A stretch of DNA of 64,000 nt from Mesotaenium endlicherianum (Eukaryota > Streptophyta > Zygnematophyceae > Zygnematales > Mesotaeniaceae), in contig WELA01006130.1 in NCBI GenBank assembly GCA_009602735.1, positions 631,473-695,472 on the forward strand, in the 5' to 3' direction. The notes under the pieces were generated by a model that had not been told where the DNA came from, made no database searches, and saw nothing but the letters and a program-made list of their open reading frames with translations. The position numbers and the translations under genes are program-made. Each line of letters starts with the position of its first letter. Position 1 is the first letter of the stretch. Positions 43,251 to 56,460 of this stretch are shown one piece after another.

Positions 43251-43939
43251 ATAGAAAGTTACTTTGATTAATTATGAGATGATAACTTAATACTTCACTG
43301 ATTGATTAAGTTGATTTGATTGTCATTATTTTGGATAATGCACAGTCACGGATTTCGCATTTACGACCAGTCGTAAATACAAAGAAACAGTCGTAAAAGT
43401 CAAACGAAAATGCAAAGCGACTTTGCATCCGAACGAATTCGAACCCGCGACCTGTCGTTTGAATGTTCACACCTAACCGATTGGCGAAGTAGTTCTCATA
43501 ACTACCGGTTCATGACGAAAGCATCTGTACGCAACTCCGCGAACAGTCGCCACTTTTCAGAAAGTCGCGTGAACGCGAATACGCCCGTTTGGCGTGAAAC
43601 GGTTTTTCGGAAACCGTCAAAAAGTATCCAAACGGCCAAACGGCGCGTTTCGAGCATTCGGCCGAATGGGTCGTACCCCTTCGTCCGTTTACGTTGAACA
43701 TGAACCAGTGCCCTAGGTGGTGACTCGAAGCACTCCAGTGCCTCATGTCGTGCAAGTATAAATACTTGCAAGAGTCATTGTGAGTGAAACTCTCACAAGC
43801 ACACATTCTACGTTAGTTTTCATTTTCGCTTTCTCGAGGATTTGTCAATTTGCACAAGTATATAGATTTTCTTTCCACTTCAATTAAATATTCCTTGAAT
43901 ACCGAGGAAAAGATCCTCTCAAAAAGCAAAAACGTTACA
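43251..43939 (+). repeat. 5' LTR of element 2 (family B, partial)
   Basis: Matches the right three quarters of 48961-49881, ending GCAAAAACGTTACA. Confidence 0.8.
43418..43492 (-). repeat. tRNA-like module in family B LTR (5' LTR of element 2)
   Basis: Read on the minus strand it has an A-box-like GCCAATCGGTTAGG and a B-box-like GGTTCGAATTC about 30 nt apart, as in a tRNA gene. Confidence 0.5.
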
Positions 43940-44845
43940 TGGGTATCGGAGCCGATCTTGGTCTCTCCAAGGAAAATTTTTTAGTGGTTTTGGGTAATTT
44001 TTCGTATTGGGAAGGTCACCCATCCCAGTACTGCCCTGGGCTACGGTCACTTATTGGAGCATTTTCCGACGGAATTTTTTCTCCATTTTCCGGCGTTTCC
44101 TAGGATTTCCAGAAAAATCCTTACGCCGGCGCCGACGTAACAGTTGTTGGTGCAACTGCGCTGCTGCCGCTCTTGCCCCTGTCCACAATGACAACCTCAA
44201 CGGTCCCTCAGGCCAACTAGGCGTTGTCAAATTTTTTTCCGTTGAACCTTTCTTTTTCGGCCGTTACTAACAACGCCGCTTGTTTCTTTTTCAGATGATT
44301 TTGACTTTTGTGGTGAAGGGCGCCTATTTCTTCAGCCCCTTGCACATATTCAAGTCAAAATCTGCACCCGTTTGGGACTTTTTGCGCCGTTGCACACAAA
44401 AGGGGTCCATACGGGACTTTCTTTCTCATCCCCACCCATCCCAGCCACCTTGTGTTCTTGGATGCTATGCGCGTGTTTCGATATACACAAGGAAATTTTC
44501 CCACGGGTCTTTTCCATGACATTGTCGCACTTGTTGTCATTCTACAAAAATTGCCTCGCGCACAATTTCTGGATTCAGAACATTGTCGTCCATATTTGGT
44601 CACGTTTTGACCAGATTTGACATGTTTCTTTGACAATGGATTGATTTTGTTGCTCATTTGAGTTTGTGGATTGTTTCCCTTTCTCTATTGCTTTGGCTCG
44701 ATGCTTTTGCATTTGTTCTATCTTGTCCATTTGTGACTCACCCCTCTCACATGGATTTGAGCTTGAAAGCGATAAGAACACCGCCCTGCTTATCACAACG
44801 CTCACTCAAATCATGTCAAGGTTGACATTGCATTTAACTTGATAA

Positions 44846-47800
44846 GTGCCAAATTCTTCTGAGCTATTGACAACACTACTTAGTGAGCACGAACTTCTAG
44901 GTGTATGTTCGCATACACCCAAGATTCTTGTTCTCTCTGGCATACCCGATATTCATATATTCCGTTCGGAATATCTTAGTATGCAAGTGTTGAGCTTTGA
45001 CGAGTTTACGAAACTCGAGTGCATCCATGATTCCATGTTCTTGCACTTTCAGCCGCATGATCCTAACCTTGACAAGTGTTACGCACACTTGGCTTATTTA
45101 AGGAAAATGCACAAATGCCTTGCACCAATTTATATTGCTGCATTCGCAACACGACACCCGTATGGTGAATCAATCACTCATTTTTGGGCTGGATTGGCAA
45201 TGCAAACTGGGATTCTGGTAAAGGACCTCCAAATTTCTCACATTCCTCTCAAGGCGAGGACATTGCTAGTGATACATAAAGCTTCTTTGGGGTTAAGTAT
45301 GACGTTTGACGCGAAAGTTTCAGGCAACTCATGCTTTACAATCATTGATTCAGGCGCATCAGTGAGCTTCATTAGTGCACGTTTTGCACAAGAGATGAAG
45401 TTGATTCCACCACTCAAGGACGAGGAATTTTGCCTTGGCGATGGCTCGTTAGCTTGTATTATTGGAAAGATAAAGTTGCAACTCAAAGTGCAATCATACA
45501 TCGGCCACGAACAATTCTACGTCACTGAATTGCCCGCTGGTATTGATGCAATTTGGGTACGACTTGGCTTACGCAGACAAGTGCATTGCTTGACTTCCGT
45601 CAAAAGACATGCATTGTTCGCAAAGGGACAAGGAAGATTACTCTCCATTCTCTTAAGCCCGATATGGCCATAGAAAGTCCTTCGAAGACTCTTCTATTGT
45701 CCATCAAGCAAGCTAGACGTTGGGCAAAACGAGGTCAAAATGTTTCCTTTGGATTACTGCGACCTGATTCTCCAGTCACATCCACTAAGCTCTTTACGGA
45801 AGAGCCCGTGTTGGACGTGATTGGTCATGAAGAGACACTCACAGCTGAACTTCCTGCTCTTTTGCAAAAGTACAAATCAGTGTTTCTAAGTGAAATACCA
45901 GCCGGGCTTCCGCCTGATAGGGGTATCGGACATACGATTCCTCTCATTCCCAATTCTCAACCGACTTGGAGACCGATTTATCGCCTCAGTCCGTTGGAGA
46001 TGAACGAAATGAAGGACCAAATTAGCGATTTGCTTGAGAAAGGATGGACTAAGCCGAGCTTTTCTTTATTTGGGGCCCCCATCCTGTTTGTTCAAAGAAA
46101 GGTGGGACGTTCAGGATGTGCATTGATTATTGTGCTTTGAACAACATAACGGTCAAGAACCGCTATTCGTTACCTCGCATTGATGACTTGTTTGATTTGT
46201 TGAAGGGGACATGCGTTTTCTCCTCGCTTGATTTAGCCCGAGGCTATCATCAGATACGAATCACACCAGAGGGTGTCCCCAAGACAGCGTTTCGGACGCC
46301 TATTGGGCATTTCCAATACAAAGTCCTAAGTTTTGGGCTTACCAATGCACCCGCGACATTCCAAAGCACGATGAACGATTTGTTTCGACTGTACTTGGGG
46401 AAATTCGTCCAGGTTTACCTCGACGATATCCTGGTCTATTCAAAGAACAAGGACGAGCATTACAAGCACCTTGAGTTGGTGTTGCAAATCCTTTGTGAGC
46501 AACAGCTGTATGCTAAGCTAAAGAAATGTTCCTTCCTAAAGGATGAACTGTTGTACCTCGGACATATAGTGGGTTCGAAAGGGGTGCGCCCTGACCCAGC
46601 CAAGATTGCGTGCGTCGCTGACTAACCCGTCCCAAAAGATGTACATACTGTACGTTCATTCCTTGGGTTTGCTAACTATTTTTGTAAGTTTATGCAAGGT
46701 TATTCAGTGATGGCCGCCCCACTCACTACTCTGACAAGGAAAGATAAGCCGTTCATTTGGGATGAGAATACGCAACATGCGTTCGAGCACATTAAGTATG
46801 CATTCACTAATGCGCCACTTCTTTCATTAGCCGATCCCGACTTGCCTTACGAGGTAGTCGCCAACGCGTCTGGTGTTGGAATAGGGGCTGTTTTGCTGCA
46901 GGCAGGCAAGCCTATCAATTTTGAGAGTCAAAAGCTGAACCCTGTCGAACAAAATTACTCCACGACAGTGCAGGAGCTCTGGGCAGTCATATACGCTTTA
47001 AAGACTTGGCGGTGTTATTTGGAAGGCTGCAAGGGTTTGACAGTGGTCACGGATCACTGCCCAAATACCATCTTTCAAATACAGCCAACGCTGTTGAGGC
47101 GCAAGACGAGATCGTCTGAGTTCTTGCAATGATTTGAGGGCGGCCACCCTTGATTCTGCTGTACCCCCCCAAACGACTGGCGTTGCACGGCCTGGTGACG
47201 CGGGCCAACCTGATTTGGGTAGCATGCAAACCTCTGAAGTACTTGACCTGCATCAACTATTTCATGGGGGCTATCTCAAAGATCCGTTTTTCCTAGATCT
47301 CCAGGGTACTGACTTGAGCGGTGTAGCCGTGACGATGGACAGTATGGATGAAAGGAAAGAACACTCAAGCTATTCGTTTGAGGACGGTTTTTGGTGGCAC
47401 AATGGGCGCATTGCTGTCCCAAAAGGCCAAGTAAGACATGTGCTACTACAAGAAGCGCATGACTCTCCTTACTCAGGTCACCATGGAATTACCAAAACCT
47501 TACACGCTTTGCGTCGAGGGTACATTTGGCCGTCCCTTAAGGTTGATGTTGCCGAGTACATCGTCAACTGCGCAACATGTCAGAGGAATAAGTCGAGCAA
47601 TACGTTGCCAGCCGGGAAGTTGCACCCATTGGCACTTGCATGTGCTCCTCGGGAAAGCATAAGCCTTGACTTTGTCGTGGAATTGCCTACCACCGATAGA
47701 GGACACAATGGGGTGTTAACGATAAAGGATCATTTCACTAAGATGGTGCACTTTGTGGCCACTAAACCATCACTTGATGCAGTCGAGACCGCGCGTCTCT

Positions 47801-48639
47801 TCGTGAAGTATGTGTTCAAGTTGCATGGCATGCCGAAAGAAATCATAAGTGATCGTGACAGTAAATTTACGAGCCACTTCTGGCAGGAAGTTTGCTCGCA
47901 TTTCGGCACGAACCTTAAGATGTCAACTAGCTGCCATCGTCAGATCGATGGTCAGACAGAGCGCTTGAATCGCGCTCTGCAACAATTCCTTAGGCATTAT
48001 GTGAATTCTTGCCAAGACGACTGGGACACCCTCCTTTCAGTTGCAGAGTTCGCAGTTAATAATGCTTATCAGGAATATGTTAAGAAAACTCCATTTTTCC
48101 TTAATTATGGGCAACATCCTCACACTCCCCTGACACACGTCGTTCAAGGTCAGACGGGGATGTCAACCATGAGAGTGCCAAGTGCACGCCTATTTGTCCA
48201 TTCTCTTCAAGAGGTGCACAAAAACGCGAAGTTGGCTTTAGCCGCTGCTCGAGATCGGCAGAAAGCGTTTGCTGACACGCACAAGACTGAGTTAAGTTTT
48301 CAAGTTGGCAATAAAGTACTTTTGCAAACTAAAACCCTCCAACTCAAGCACCCAGGAAAGCACAAGCTTCTGCCTCGCAGGGTAGGCTCTTTTATCGTTA
48401 TCGCAAAGGTTGGACCTGTTGCATGCCGACTGGATTTGCCTATATCCATGAGGCGAACGCATCCTGTGTTCCATGTCAGTTTACTTGAGCTGTTTAGGTC
48501 CAATGGCCGCTATCAGCCGCAAGCACCGGAATTGGAACTCGCCGATGATGATAAGGCCTGGGATGTAGAGGAGGTCTTAGGACATCGCTACACTCGTCGT
48601 AAAGCCTCCACGCGTGGAGCTTTTGATAAAGTGGCTTGA
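44846..48639 (+). pseudogene. pol region of element 2 (PR, RT, RH, INT, partial chromodomain)
   Basis: Fossil pol spread over several frames. Recognisable parts are the protease (IIDSGASVSFISARF near 45345), reverse transcriptase (NNITVKNRYSLPRIDDLFDL, VYLDDILVYSK), RNase H (NFESQKLNPVEQNYSTTVQE) and an integrase frame 47134-48639 with zinc motif (CATCQRNKSSNTLPAG) and core ([38 protein letters not shown]). A chromodomain-like tail (AWDVEEVLGHRYTRR) follows. Broken, several breaks. Confidence 0.85.
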
Positions 48640-49360
48640 TTCCGATTCCAGCTTGAATTCGTACGAACCACAGGACTAAATCTTACATAACTGTAAGAAC
48701 CTGGTTCAACAATATTGGTTACGATGGGCTGCCCGCTCAACAGCTTTGTCCCACGGGCAGTGTGCTACCCGAACCAATTCGTAAGCCAAGGAACAAACGC
48801 AAAAGAGACGCGGCCAACTAATTGCTCTTTTCCGTCACTGTGATGATGCATAGTCCAATTGCTCACCAGTGTTTTTGCTAGTCAAGGCTAGTATTGACAC
48901 ATTCAAACTTAAAAGACGTACGCTTAACGAGGACGTTAAGTTCTTTCAAGGGGGGAGGAGTGTAACGATCCGAGCTATTTCTTAGGCGTATTTGGGACGT
49001 TTTCCCAAATACCTAAAGTACGTTATACTATTTATCATATTATTTGATAAATGATTGCATCATATTCAGTTATTCGCCACACGCATGTTCCAATTAATTC
49101 CTAGTCAATTGGCAAAACGACCGAGATACTAATGCAAAGAGCGTTGTAACGTATCTCGACTACTTTGCAAAAGTACGACATAATTATTCATGAAGTTTCT
49201 TTAATTCATCATGAGATGATAACTTAATAAATCACTGATTGATTGAGTTGATTTGATTGTCATTATTTCGGCCAATGCACAGTCACAGATTTCGCATTTA
49301 CGACCAGTCGTTAATACGAAGAAACAGTCGTAAAAGTCAAACGACACATAATATGCCAAG

Positions 49361-49435
49361 CGACTTTGCATCCGAGCGGATTCGAACCCGCGACCTGTCG
49401 TTTGAACGTTCACACATAACCTATTGGCGAAGTAG
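49361..49435 (-). repeat. tRNA-like module in family B LTR (3' LTR of element 2)
   Basis: Minus strand carries GCCAATAGGTTATG and a perfect B box GGTTCGAATCC inside a T-arm-like GCGGGTTCGAATCCGC. Confidence 0.55.
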
Positions 49436-49697
49436 TTGTTAAAACTACCGGTTCACGACGAAAAGCATGTGTACGCGACTCGGCGAACAGTCGCGACTTT
49501 TCGGAAAGTCGCGAGAACGCGAAAACGCCCGTTTGGCGCGAAACGATTTTTCAGAAACCGTCGAAAAGTCTCCAAACGGCCAAACGGCGCGTTTCGAGCA
49601 TTCAGCCGAAATGGGTCATACCCCTTTGCTTGATTTTGTTGACATGAACCAGTGCCCTAGGTGGTGACTCGAAGCACTCCAGTGCCTCACGTCGTGC

Positions 49698-49706
49698 AGG
49701 TATAAA
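49698..49706 (+). promoter_or_regulatory. TATA box in the family B LTR
   Basis: GGTATAAATACC is found here, with AGTATAAATACT in the 5' LTR near 43756 and GGTATAAATACC near 56776. Conservation among LTR copies supports a pol II promoter role. Confidence 0.6.
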
Positions 49707-49881
49707 TACCTTCAGAGTCATTGTGAGTGCAACTCTCACAAGCACACATTCTACGTTAGTTTTCATTTTCGCTTTCTCGAAGATTTGTCAATTTGCCCAA
49801 GTATATAGATATTCTTTCCACTTCATTCAAATATTCCTTGAATACCGAGGAAAGATCCTCTCGAAAAGCAAAAACGTTACA

Positions 49882-50499
49882 TTCAATCAATGATGCGCAG
49901 CTTTTAAATCATTTGCATATATTGATGAGGATGAAGAAGCTTCTGGGACCACAGTAACCCTAGGGCCTGCGATTGGGAAAGCGACCTGCAGAGTACATGT
50001 GATTAGCTTACTTATCAACACCAATTTATTTTCCCTGTTGCAATCTCACTCGCTAGAACTCAATGACCGGGCGAAATCGCCTAGAAAGCAAAAGAGATAG
50101 GGTTTGATGATTTAGGAGTCTGATACAACAAAGATATTAGAAATATATAATAATGTGAAACGCCATGCTCGATTAGATTTTCGTCTTTGTTTGGCAGCAT
50201 TAGGAAAAGGCTTCGCACCGGGTGTTTGCTTCTCGACCAAGTCATTATGACCTATGCATTTGGTAATGGTCTGAAATCGTGGTCGCTTACTGTATAAAAC
50301 AATGGCTGAGTAGAAATCCATGATATATCATTACGCTACTATTGGCCAGCCTCAAATTATGAACCGTGACCCTTCTGCTCCAGGCACGTCAACCTGTTCG
50401 GCCCTATCTCTCGTGAGTAGCTCTCTCCATCCATCTCTCTCCCTCTTTCTCGCACTCTTTGTGCTCCAGGGCCGCCAACCGCTTTGTTAATAGCTAGCC

Positions 50500-50503
<4 letters not shown>
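49882..50503. other. Region right of element 2, no gene recognised
   Basis: About 620 bp. A short open stretch on the plus strand (YIDEDEEASGTTVTLGPAIG, near 49918) has coding character, but I cannot assign it. It may be flanking host sequence. Confidence 0.3.
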
Positions 50504-50566
<63 letters not shown>

Positions 50567-50914
50567 CNNNNNNNNNNNNNNNNNNNNNNNNNNNNNNNNN
50601 NNNNNNNNNNNNNNNNNNNNNNNNNNNNNNNNNNNNNNNNNNNNNNNNNNNNNNNNNNNNNNNNNNNNNNNNNNNNNNNNNNNNNNNNNNNNNNNNNNNN
50701 NNNNNNNNNNNNNNNNNNNNNNNNNNNNNNNNNNNNNNNNNNNNNNNNNNNNNNNNNNNNNNNNNNNNNNNNNNNNNNNNNNNNNNNNNNNNNNNNNNNN
50801 NNNNNNNNNNNNNNNNNNNNNNNNNNNNNNNNNNNNNNNNNNNNNNNNNNNNNNNNNNNNNNNNNNNNNNNNNNNNNNNNNNNNNNNNNNNNNNNNNNNN
50901 NNNNNNNNNNCTCT

Positions 50915-50978
<64 letters not shown>
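50504..50978. repeat. (CT)n microsatellite containing an assembly gap
   Basis: CT dinucleotides at 50504-50567 and 50911-50978 flank 343 N. The array is probably longer or shorter than drawn. Confidence 0.9.
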
Positions 50979-50981
<3 letters not shown>

Positions 50982-51157
50982 AATGAATCAGTATATTGCT
51001 ATATATACTGATTAATTATATACATAAAATCCTAAACTAAAACCCTAATAAAATAGTCAACTAAGTTCATTTTGCTGATTCCTAATTAATATTGAGTCTA
51101 TTGGACTCTTAGTTAAATTCAGCCGAGGGCTGCAGGCTGAAGTCAGCTTAGGTAAGC

Positions 51158-51898
51158 TGTAATGAATCAGTATATTGGGTAGATGTAATATTCATTTATA
51201 TATAATAATTAAATAATTTTAGACTATTGTATTATAGTAATATTAAATCTGCTATATTGTTAATACTTGACTTAATGACTCAGCCGGGAGCAACAGGCTA
51301 AAGTCAACTTAGGTCAGCCTGCTGACTTAGGTCAGCCTGCTGACTTAGGTCAGCTTCCTGACACATACTTTGACAGCTAGCAGACTTTCAAACTCGGTCG
51401 CAGCAAATTGCCTAGTTATGCATCTAAGTGTGGTGTGCTAGATGAATGGCCCGATAACACCCTTAAGGTGGATAACGATTTGGGATGATGGGAGATGGCT
51501 GTGGATTTGGATAGCCGAGGTCCTACCGACGAAGTTAACTCCCGGGTAGGCGGTGCCATCGCACTTGCCGTTGAACAGTAAACTCATTTCGTGTACATAT
51601 GCTAGATATTGCCCTCGAGTTCGGCATTCAGAAACGAGGCCACCTCTCTTGTACAGCTTACTGAGAGATATCTGAATCCAAGGCGAGAGACGATTGATAC
51701 GAATTGTCTTCTCACCTTGCTTATGCATGAGTTTATTGATTGCATGATTGATGCTCGTTTACTTGTGAGTATTGTTCACTGCTAGGATATTGTCTTTTGC
51801 TAATTAAATCCATAACAGAAAATACCATAAAGATGGCTTTGCTTATATAAACATCTTCTATTATTGTTAATCGCGTATTGGTAAGTCAATTCATTTCA
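51158..51898 (+). repeat. Family A LTR copy in element 3
   Basis: Inverted relative to the LTRs of element 1 and clearly alike over its length, with an extra 18-bp tandem repeat (about 51307-51362). Confidence 0.8.
51307..51362. repeat. 18-bp tandem repeat inside a family A LTR
   Basis: About three units of TTAGGTCAGCCTGCTGAC. Confidence 0.8.
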
Positions 51899-52809
51899 TC
51901 AGCTTGCTGACACATTCTTGGACAGCCAGCTGACTGTCGCACTAAATTGCCTAGGTATGGACTCCTCGACCAGAGCTTGAGTATACTTGGGTTTGGTCTT
52001 GTCATAGGGTTTAATGTTTAGGGTTTAAACCCTAAATCTTAAATCCTATCTTCCAAATTCTAAATTCTAGAGAATACTACTCTTGACCTCTCTTACACTC
52101 GCACCACTGCTTCATATCTCATATCAAGTACATCTCCTCACAGCCCCACCAAATCCTGCTTATTCAAGAAATATATTCCATTCAAATATATCGAATCAGA
52201 GTTAGTTGCAAGCGTGTGAAATCAGGGAGCGATCTTTGCCCTTCTAATGAATTTCTTTTACTTATCTATATCCGCTGACTCACATACCATAGTGTGCCAC
52301 TGTCGCAGACTAACTAGAAAGAGACGAACTTGAGGTCTAGAACTTATCCTTTAGAAATCTATGGCCTCTTATCTACCAAGCATATATAAGCACATACACA
52401 ACGTTAGACGACTGGATAGCGAAGGCGCTCTTATTCAGATGACCATTATGTAGCTAAAATACATCCTACTAACTTAGGTGCAAAACCATGGAATGTGTAT
52501 GCTATGTGACCCCGAGATCAGAGGCCATAAATCCTAAAGCCACTTAAACATTCAATTGGAGGGAGTGTGACAATACTCGTCAAGCACAACCAGACATCTA
52601 CATAATTTTACGTAAGCATTTTGCACACTCGACTGCCCTCACAACTCAATTCACATTTTGCACCATTACCTTTTTGCACCTACAACTACACTCGAATCAA
52701 ACTCCGGTGGATGGTGGCTTGCACTTGGGATCATGCTGATTACTACTCATACTCCATGCTATACTCAGTACATTGAAATTACTGATGTATAAGTGTGTGT
52801 GTGTGAGCA

Positions 52810-54470
52810 GGATGCCAACCAACCAGAAAGAAGGGGAGCGCAAGGTGTAACTGGCTCAGAAGAAGATGGAATGCCATCGACAGGAAATCGCCCAGACGTC
52901 CCTCTCTTAAAGGGCGGAAGAGCAAGCCTGTCGACAACGGGAGGAGCAGAGGAAGAAAGAGCAGAATAAAGCCAAGGAGGCCAGGCTTAGGAAAGAACAC
53001 AAGGATGTTGCTAAAGCAGAAAGACTCAGGAAAGTGGAGGAAGAGAGGTTAAGGAAGGCTGAGGAGGCCAGGAGGCAGGAATGGGCCTCTTACAGATTCA
53101 CCGTGGTGGGCCAGAACTTCGATAATCTTAGGGCAGCTTTGCTAATTGCTCAGGAGATCAACAGGGATTCTCAGCAAAAATCGCTATAGAAGGAAAGGGA
53201 AGAAGCCTAAGACAAATATATTGAAACTGTCACTAGCCTAGTCGTTTATGAAGATTATGCGGACATGGTGGGGTCGGGTACACGGAGAATGAGGCAATTT
53301 TTCTGACCCTTGATGGAAAGTCTGCACCAATTGCGATGCCTAGCATAGTGGGCGGACACAGGGTCATCAAAATGATGGCCGTGGAACCAGACAGCTTCAA
53401 GAATTTCAAGCACTATCATATGCTGAGTCCTTTCTACAACGAGGTGGAGAGGAGCTAGGAGTCCGTGGCCAAGGAGACAGGTCAGCAGATGTTTGCCCCC
53501 CATTGGTTTCCTTGCACACTGACCAAGGCCAGTCATTAACAGGAGTATTACCAACATCCCACATGTTGGAGATGGATGACCATCACCAATAAGAAGCAGG
53601 AGTGCGAGCCAGCTCACCTTGACGACTTCAGTAATCATCTGGATGGATCTCTCATCCTACTGCCTCATATTGCCCCTTAGGATCCCAGGCTCAATGGCTG
53701 CCTATTTAACATGAGCCCGCATATGAAGAAGTACAAAAAGCAAAAACGGGACTATTTTTTAAAGAGGAAGCACGCCTTTGTCAAATAGGCAAAGTGTGAA
53801 GGGCAAATACACCTCAGGAAGCTCAGGGTCCACCAACCCCCAAGGAGATCTAAGAGGAGGCAATTAATTGACTACTCCAGGAGTGCTAGGGAGTTGGATG
53901 CCATGGCTGATGCTACCCCAGCTTTCTCGGAGGAAGAGGATGAGGGGGAGGTGGAACAAGAACAGGTCGTGTGGGGAAGGCATCCACGTTAGGAAGAGCA
54001 CAAGAGGCAGCTGAGGAGGTACCGTCTCCAGGAAGACGAGGCGGATGGATGGTGACTCCAACGGTGGAGCCAATTTCACCTCCACAGAGACCATTCAGTC
54101 CTCTAACACAAGTATCTGAAGAAGAGGAGCTTACTGTCTTGGGCAGCTATACGCAGGTCTTGAGATGACAAAACAGCCAGGGGGGTAGCCCGAGGACTGG
54201 CCAGAAAGGTGGCAGCAACTCCCTCCAACTATAACAATGTCCCTCTTGTCAATGTGTTTCAGCATCCTATGGAACTTCCAGTTTATGTGAGGGTCAGCAC
54301 ACAAGTTGCTGAGGAAAGAGCTGGAATTTTGCTGCACTCTCCCAGGGGTCCTTCTTTACAGGAAGCAGGGGTGCTTAGGAGGCCACCTGACAGAGGTAGA
54401 GGATGATCTATAGGGTCCAGATCCAGGTCTAGGTCTCAGTCTCTTGATCCCAGAGCCCCAGAACGTCTTC
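52810..54470 (+). pseudogene. Diverged copy of the element 1 extra ORF in element 3
   Basis: Several frames on the plus strand match the minus-strand ORF at 32361-34061: the charged coiled coil (KAERLRKVEEERLRKAEEAR), the segment near FTVVGQNFDNLRAALLIAQE, and the C-terminal FQHPMELPVYVRVSTQVAEE. Broken, many breaks. Confidence 0.7.
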
Positions 54471-55848
54471 CTAATAATTGTAAACCATCCTTCAATCAAC
54501 CTTGTTGGGGGTCTCTTTGTTTGTATTCCACAATGGCAGTGGACTAAGCGTGGAGATAACAGCTTGCTGTTACTAATGATCCCCACATTTAGGCAACAGT
54601 GTTGAAACAAGAGGCGATGGTAGAAAGATCAGCACTTTCAGCTGGATGTACACCCGGAGTTCATAGTTGGTGTTGTCGAGGCGACAACAAGTTAAGTTGG
54701 AGGAGTTGTAATGGATCAATTTTTGCTAGATAATATATTCATTTAACTAAAGTAGCTAATTGAGTTGAGTGTCCTGAACTCTAGTTAATATTAAGTTTGT
54801 TAAAATTGTAGTTAATTTCAGTATAATGACTCAGTCGAGGGCAGCAGACTGAAAGCAACTATAAGTCAGCTTGCTGACACATTCTTTGACAGCCAGCTGA
54901 CTGTCAAATTGGGTATCAATAAATTTCCTAGATATGCATCTAAGCGTGAGTATGCTAGATGAATGGCCAGAGGACACCTAGGGTGGATGGCGATTTGGGG
55001 TGATGAGAGATGGCTGTGGATTTGGTTATAGCCGAGGTCTTACCGACGTGGTCAACTCCCGGGTAGGCGGTGCCATCGCACTTGCCGTTGAACAGTGAGC
55101 TCATTCCATGTACATAGGTTAGGTCATGCTCTCGAGCTCAGCATTCAAAAACAATGCTCAACGTCGTTGCGCCAAGGCGGATGGTGTCCTACCTAACGCA
55201 CCTCGTCAACTAGAGTGAAACAAACGCAAAAGGGCCACGGCCAAATGACGACCTTTTTCGTCCCTGTTCTCATGCAATCACATGTTTGCGAAGTTCAGGT
55301 TTGACGCTTGCCAAGGCAGGTTTTAACCATTCCACTTAACTCCAGCTTAATGAGGACGTTAAGTTCTTTCATAGAGTGAGGAGTGTAACGAGCTGGGCTT
55401 TTTAGGCGTACTTAAAATATCTTCCTAAAGTACCTTACAATTGTTATACTTTTTATTTGTAAACGATTGCATTTATGTTGAATTATCGACACAGATGCGT
55501 GTCGACTTATTCCAGTCGAATGGCGCACGACCAAAAGGTGAAATGCAATTAATCGTAAAAGTTACTTTGACTATTATGCAAAAGAAACTTAATCGATCAT
55601 AAATGTTAACGTGAATGATTATAAAAAAAGAAGTTCATTAATCAATATCAGTTACACATTATTCACTTTCATTGTTTTTTTAACAATGTCTGTCATGGTT
55701 TCGAGTGAACGACAGTCGTTAACTTCAAAGAAAACCAAACAAGGGCAGCCCAAGTGCGCCGCCGGCCGGAGTCAAACCCGCGAACTTAGGGCCGGGTCAG
55801 CGCGATTCCACGACAGTTGCAAATCAAACGAATAAAAATTGCAAATGA

Positions 55849-55921
55849 ACTTTGCATTTGTGGGGTTTCAAATTCCCGTCCTTTGATTGATTTGCTCAGA
55901 CCTGACCGGTTGGCCAAATGG
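55849..55921 (-). repeat. tRNA-like module in family B LTR (interrupted copy)
   Basis: Minus strand carries GGCCAACCGGTCAGG, followed by a diverged T-arm-like stretch. Confidence 0.35.
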
Positions 55922-56385
55922 TTAATTTGTAACCAATGGTTCATGTAAGATGAATATGTACGCGATTGCGCAAACAGCCGCGACTTTTCAAAAGTCGCGA
56001 GATCGCGAAAACACGTGCAACGATCTGAGCTTTTCAGACGTATTTGGAACGTTTTCCCGATCACACAGAATACATTATATTATTTATCGATACAGTATTT
56101 GATAAAAGATTGCATCTTGATGAACTAATCCCTGGTCGATTGGCGAAACGACCAAGATGCTATTGCAAAAAGCGTCGTAAAGTAGTTCGACTACTTTGCA
56201 ATAGTACGACATAATTATTAATTAAGTTACTTTGAGTAATTATGAGAGATAACTTAATTAATCATAGATTGATTACTTTATTGTGATTGTCATTATTTTC
56301 GATAATGCACAAGTCACTGATTTTGTTTAACAACAAGGCATTAACTCAAAGAAAGACAAACGAAACAATTATGCAAAGTAAAGTT

Positions 56386-56460
56386 ACTTTGCATTCATGC
56401 GGATTTAAACCCGCGACCTCTCGTTCGAAACGTTCACACCTAACCAATTGGCACATTAGC
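56386..56460 (-). repeat. tRNA-like module in family B LTR (solo copy)
   Basis: Minus strand carries GCCAATTGGTTAGGTG and GGTTTAAATCC at the same spacing as in element 2. Confidence 0.45.

Larger units (their letters stand above)
43251..49881 (+). mobile_element. Ty3/gypsy LTR retrotransposon (element 2), broken
   Basis: A plus-strand gypsy element with a shortened 5' LTR (about 43251-43939), a primer-binding-like site (TGGGTATCGGAGCCGAT at 43940), pol parts at 44846-48639, a purine tract (AAGGGGGGAGGAG) and a 3' LTR at 48961-49881 (TG...CA). No gag was recognised. It carries several breaks and is older than element 1. The same LTR type recurs at 55.4-57.3 kb. Confidence 0.85.
48961..49881 (+). 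repeat. 3' LTR of element 2 (family B, 921 bp)
   Basis: Begins TGTAACGATCCGAGC after the purine tract and ends AAAACGTTACA. It contains a TATAAATA box and an antisense tRNA-like module. Confidence 0.85.
50979..55165 (+). mobile_element. Element 3: pol-less relative of element 1, broken
   Basis: Family A LTR sequence on the plus strand at 50979-51157 (fragment), 51158-51898 (about full length, TG...CA) and 54707-about 55165 (partial), with the same purine tract (AGTTGGAGGAGT) before the right LTR as in element 1. Between them only a diverged copy of element 1's extra ORF is recognisable; gag and pol are not seen. Many breaks, old. Confidence 0.75.
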
